64,000 nt of DNA from Zychaea mexicana (lineage: Eukaryota; Mucoromycota; Mucoromycetes; Mucorales; Lichtheimiaceae), in the NCBI RefSeq assembly GCF_025766255.1, contig NW_026516675.1, forward strand, positions 558,001-622,000, read 5' to 3'. Below are positions 60,101 to 64,000 of the stretch, piece by piece. Under the pieces are notes generated by a model. It ran no database searches. It was not told where the DNA came from and worked only from the letters and a program-made list of their open reading frames with translations. The position numbers were made by a program, and so were the translations under genes. Numbering within the stretch: the stretch's first letter is position 1; each line of letters starts with the position of its first letter.

Positions 60101-62683
60101 TGAATGTCATCATTAGTAGCGTATGCCTTTGAGCCATCAAGATACCTGACAACTGTGAGATGACAAGGACCGGTAGATATTCTTATGGAATATTTTTTTT
60201 CTTCTGACCCTTTTATTGATATAATCAAGATATGCGTGAAATTCATCGCACTCACTCGTCTTTTTTTGTTGCCTTTTGGTTTATAGATTGGCAAGGACCA
60301 CTGCATGGTTTGGATTCCGTTCCATGAGTTTGTCCAAGTGAGCATGAGGAATTTTCATTGTTCGTATTACGTGCAATGAATGTCATCATTAGTAGCGTAT
60401 GCCTTTGAGCCATCAAGATACCTAACAACTGTGAGATGGCAAGGACCGGTAGGTATTCTTATGGAATATTTTTCTTCTTCTGACCCTTTTATTGGTATAA
60501 TCAAGATATGCGTGAAATTCATAGCACTCACTCGTCTTTTGTTGCCTTTTGGTTTATAGATTGGCAAGGACCACTGCATGGTTTGGATTCCGTTCCATGA
60601 GTTTGTCCAAGTGAGCATGAGGAATTTTCAGTGTTCGTATTACGTGCAATGAATGTCATCATTAGTAGCGTATGCCTTTGAGCCATCAAGATACCTAACA
60701 ACTGTGAGATGGCAAGGACCGGTAGGTATTCTTATGGAATATTTTTCTTCTTCTGACCCTTTTATTGGTATAATCAAGATATGCGTGAAATTCATAGCAC
60801 TCACTCGTCTTTTGTTGCCTTTTGGTTTATAGATTGGCAAGGACCACTGCATGGTTTGGATTCCGTTCCATGAGTTTGTCCAAGTGAGCATGAGGAATTT
60901 TCATTGTTCGTATTACGTGCAATGAATGTCATCATTAGTAGCGTATGCCTTTGAGCCATCAAGATACCTAACAACTGTGAGATGACAAGGACCGGTAGAT
61001 ATTCTTATGGAATATTTTTCTTCTTCTGACCCTTTTATTGGTATAATCAAGATATGCGTGAAATTCATAGCACTCACTCGTCTTTTGTTGCCTTTTGGTT
61101 TATAGATTGGCAAGGACCACTGCATGGTTTGGATTCCGTTCCATGAGTTTGTCCAAGTGAGCATGAGGAATTTTCATTGTTTGTATTACGTGCAATGAAT
61201 GTCATCATTAGTAGCGTATGCCTTTGAGCCATCAAGATACCTGACAACTGTGAGATGACAAGGACCGGTAGATATTCTTATGGAATATTTTTTTTCTTCT
61301 GACCCTTTTATTGATATAATCAAGATATGCGTGAAATTCATAGCACTCACTCGTCTTTTTTTGTTGCCTTTTGGTTTATAGATTGGCAAGGACCACTGCA
61401 TGGTTTGGATTCCGTTCCATGAGTTTGTCCAAGTGAGCATGAGGAATTTTCATTGTTCGTATTACGTGCAATGAATGTCATCATTAGTAGCGTATGCCTT
61501 TGAGCCATCAAGATACCTAACAACTGTGAGATGGCAAGGACCGGTAGGTATTCTTATGGAATATTTTTCTTCTTCTGACCCTTTTATTGGTATAATCAAG
61601 ATATGCGTGAAATTCATAGCACTCACTCGTCTTTTGTTGCCTTTTGGTTTATAGATTGGCAAGGACCACTGCATGGTTTGGATTCCGTTCCATGAGTTTG
61701 TCCAAGTGAGCATGAGGAATTTTCATTGTTCGTATTACGTGCAATGAATGTCATCATTAGTAGCGTATGCCTTTGAGCCATCAAGATACCTAACAACTGT
61801 GAGATGGCAAGGACCGGTAGGTATTCTTATGGAATCTTTTTCTTCTTCTGACCCTTTTATTGGTATAATCAAGATATGCGTGAAATTCATAGCACTCACT
61901 CGTCTTTTTTTGTTGCCTTTTGGTTTATAGATTGGCAAGGACCACTGCATGGTTTGGATTCCGTTCCATGAGTTTGTCCAAGTGAGCATGAGGAATTTTC
62001 ATTGTTCGTATTACGTGCAATGAATGTCATCATTAGTAGCGTATGCCTTTGAGCCATCAAGATACCTAACAACTGTGAGATGGCAAGGACCGGTAGGTAT
62101 TCTTATGGAATATTTTTCTTCTTCTGACCCTTTTATTGGTATAATCAAGATATGCGTGAAATTCATAGCACTCACTCGTCTTTTGTTGCCTTTTGGTTTA
62201 TAGATTGGCAAGGACCACTGCATGGTTTGGATTCCGTTCCATGAGTTTGTCCAAGTGAGCATGAGGAATTTTCATTGTTCGTATTACGTGCAATGAATGT
62301 CATCATTAGTAGCGTATGCCTTTGAGCCATCAAGATACCTAACAACTTTGAGATGGCAAGGACCGGTAGGTATTCTTATGGAATATTTTTCTTCTTCTGA
62401 CCCTTTTATTGGTATAATCAAGATATGCGTGAAATTCATAGCACTCACTCGTCTTTTGTTGCCTTTTGGTTTATAGATTGGCAAGGACCACTGCATGGTT
62501 TGGATTCCGTTCCATGAGTTTGTCCAAGTGAGCATGAGGAATTTTCATTGTTCGTATTACGTGCAATGAATGTCATCATTAGTAGCGTATGCCTTTGAGC
62601 CATCAAGATACCTAACAACTGTGAGATGGCAAGGACCGGTAGGTATTCTTATGGAATCTTTTTCTTCTTCTGACCCTTTTATT
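57193..62683 (+). repeat. Tandem array, about 20 copies of a 273/276-bp unit
   Basis: Each unit runs from TATAATCAAGATATGCGTGA through ATTGGCAAGGACCACTGCAT to GACCCTTTTATT. Successive units are either 273 or 276 bp, the difference being a T4 or T7 run. All other changes seen are substitutions. Nineteen units carry an uninterrupted minus-strand ORF of 83-84 codons (MLTWTNSWNGIQTMQW onward, ending DDIHCT), at 57340, 57613, 57886 and so on to 62284. On the + strand each unit has exon-like pieces: an ATG frame SLVAYAFEPSRYLTTVRWQG ending at a gtaggt or gtagat site, and a tttacag/tttatag acceptor before IGKDHCMVWIPFHEFVQ. Several + copies have a TGA in the first piece. Variant units recur with a 1,095-bp spacing (59818 and 60913; 60091 and 61186), which is higher-order structure. 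Confidence 0.95.
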
Positions 62684-62721
62684 TGTGAATTGTTTTTGGT
62701 TTCACATTATGCGAGGAAAAG

Positions 62722-62907
62722 CATGTGTTCTTCAAAATAGGATTGTTTTTCATTCCTTCTTTATTGGTGGCATTGAAGTATCTAACGGGCAAGCACCCAA
62801 GTCTCATAGTGTTGTCTCCACGGCCAGTACCACATCAACATCAACAACGAACTTATCCTAGACTATCATTTATTCAGTCAACTGCTTCACGCAAGTTTAC
62901 AAAATAG
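62722..62907 (+). CDS. Candidate terminal exon after the array
   Basis: Open frame from a gaaaag acceptor to TAG at 62905: HVFFKIGLFFIPSLLVALKY, then a polar tail ending RLSFIQSTASRKFTK. The first 20 residues could span a membrane. It is in phase with the last array unit's exon-like piece (…TTVRWQGP, donor gtaggt at 62639), so the array may have grown inside a gene whose 3' end is this exon. No family recognised. Confidence 0.25.
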   Translation, partial: HVFFKIGLFFIPSLLVALKYLTGKHPSLIVLSPRPVPHQHQQRTYPRLSFIQSTASRKFTK

Positions 62908-62996
62908 CAGTAGCCAAACGAGAAACAAACTAGATTGAATACCCCTTCCTCATGGATATCACTATTTATTCCACTTTGTATTGTCATTTTGTATTA

Positions 62997-63086
62997 GAGC
63001 ATCCCCAGCGGTATCGCAAAAAAAATCGCGAAATTTGAGCAAGCTTTCGGTCTCGAAATTTCGCTATTGCTGTAGATCCCCAGCGG
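62997..63086 (+). mobile_element. PIF/Harbinger-like terminal motif
   Basis: GAGCATCCCCAGCGG at 62997-63011 is preceded by TTA, the target triplet favoured by PIF/Harbinger elements, whose ends have similar GAGCATCCCCAGC-type sequence. ATCCCCAGCGG recurs at 63076-63086. Between them GCGAAATTT and AAATTTCGC form a short stem. No matching right end was seen before 64000, so this is a fragment or the other end lies outside. Confidence 0.4.
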
Positions 63087-63720
63087 ACTCGCGAAAGATT
63101 TCACTTCCTCAAACTCTCTTTTTATGATTCTTTCACAACTTTGTGCGGATATATATCAGTGGCACTATCAGAAGAACCAGTACAGTACATGTGTTTTTTG
63201 CAGATAAACTGACTGTTTCAACTGAAGGAGATGGACGGGGGAAAAAGCACTGCTTCTTCTAACCTACGAGTCCTCCATTAATGCACGGTACTGTATATTT
63301 ATCATTGCTACTGCACGCACGAAAGAAAAAGCGACGTGGTACAACTCAAGGAGCGAACCTGGAGTGGCAAGGAACACAAAGGAGGCGTAGTGCTTCAGGT
63401 TTCAAGTTGTACCGTATTGTGTTATCGATTTCTGTGGGTAGCGACAATACTTTTTGGCAACACTGTATGTCCAGCATTCATCCATCATTCGGTACTGGCT
63501 ACCTTCCTGAATGCGGTCACCAATGATGTCAAGTGCCAGATGCCAGATGCCACAGGAGAATCCATTGAAAAGGAAACTTATAAATGATACTCATTTGATA
63601 TGTTTGGCTTACATGATGATGAATTAGTACAAATTGAAATATACATGATACAATGGGAACGTATATTGGAGTGCGGTTATGTATAGAAATGATGAGGTAT
63701 GAGAAGGAAAAGAATAGGTA
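63087..63720 (+). other. Possible element interior; no gene supported
   Basis: Two overlapping + frames of 80-83 codons start near 63281 and 63336 without recognisable domains. They may belong to the Harbinger-like element or be chance. Confidence 0.3.
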
Positions 63721-64000
63721 TTAAATAGTTTTTGCTGCTTTTTTGGGCGACATTGGACAAGGAAGTAGTAGTTCAGGTTTGTTTGTGGTTGTTTCATAAT
63801 TAGAGCTTTCGATGGGCTTGTCTGCTTCAAGAGCTTTCACAGTGGAACACACAGGTTGCTTGATTTGCGATGTTACCCCGAGAAGCATACCAAAATCGCG
63901 TGCAAAAGTTTCGATAGTGGCTGGAAAGTAACATGGTTCGGTTTTGTAGATACAGCAAACGTGTGTTGATAGGTTGTCCAGAACAATAGTACGTAACTTG
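63721..64000 (-). CDS. 3' exon of an unrecognised gene, continues beyond the window
   Basis: A minus-strand frame open from the window edge to TAA at 63721-63723. It reads KLRTIVLDNLSTHVCCIYKT, then PATIETFARDFGMLLGVTSQ and KALEADKPIESSNYETTTNK, ending MSPKKAAKTI. The first half has ordered, protein-like composition (FPATIETFARDFGMLLGV); the tail is polar and probably disordered. No start codon is present, so it is easily missed. Family not recognised. Confidence 0.55.
   Translation of the reverse strand, partial: KLRTIVLDNLSTHVCCIYKTEPCYFPATIETFARDFGMLLGVTSQIKQPVCSTVKALEADKPIESSNYETTTNKPELLLPCPMSPKKAAKTI

Noticed and set aside
57193..62683. CRISPR-like array
   Set aside because: Units are 273-276 bp and the whole unit is repeated; there are no short repeats with unique spacers, and the context is eukaryotic.

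Overview
The window looks like nuclear DNA of an early-diverging filamentous fungus, most likely Mucoromycota. Genes are split by short GT-AG introns (mostly 50-130 nt) and many proteins carry poly-Q, poly-N or poly-S runs. The gene set (Mnd1, GCV1 T-protein, Ras, Rab, TBC, Afi1, MHR regulator, eS7, P450) is fungal. Nothing suggests a prokaryotic or organellar origin. Gene models below are spliced by eye from conserved motifs and reading-frame phase.

Layout. 1-6.0 kb: the 3' part of a 3-hydroxyisobutyryl-CoA hydrolase (-), meiotic MND1 (+) and a NAPE-PLD-like metallo-beta-lactamase phospholipase (+). 6-8.7 kb: gene-poor, with a decayed coding relic. 8.7-12.7 kb: a secreted two-LysM plus 3D-like protein (-) and a Rab1/Ypt1-like GTPase (+). 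12.7-19.7 kb: gene-poor, repeat-eroded DNA with a relic, an unrecognised four-exon gene whose third exon reads as a hAT dimerisation region in another frame, and a small inverted repeat. 19.7-23.8 kb: glycine-cleavage T-protein (+) convergent with a cytochrome P450 (-). 25-31.5 kb: an accessory island with a tiny three-exon ORF, a C2H2-type gene built by serial exon duplication, and directly abutting it a decayed piggyBac-like element marked by four copies of a perfect palindrome. 31.9-50.2 kb: a dense housekeeping block of TBC Rab-GAP (-), a small tail-anchored acidic protein (-), an unrecognised Q/N-rich coiled-coil protein (+), Ras (-), an MHR regulator without a visible Zn2Cys6 cluster (-), ribosomal protein eS7 (-) and Afi1/MesA (+). 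51.6-55.0 kb: a long, mostly disordered candidate regulator (+). 57.2-62.7 kb: about 20 tandem copies of a 273/276-bp unit with higher-order structure. The window ends with a Harbinger-like terminal motif and the 3' exon of an unrecognised minus-strand gene.

Several genes bear on membrane traffic and polarity (Rab1-like GTPase, TBC GAP, Ras, Afi1), but they lie on both strands with ordinary spacing and nothing indicates co-regulation. The parts most worth following up are the duplicated zinc-finger exons next to the piggyBac relic, the 273/276-bp array, and the gene overlapping a hAT motif.
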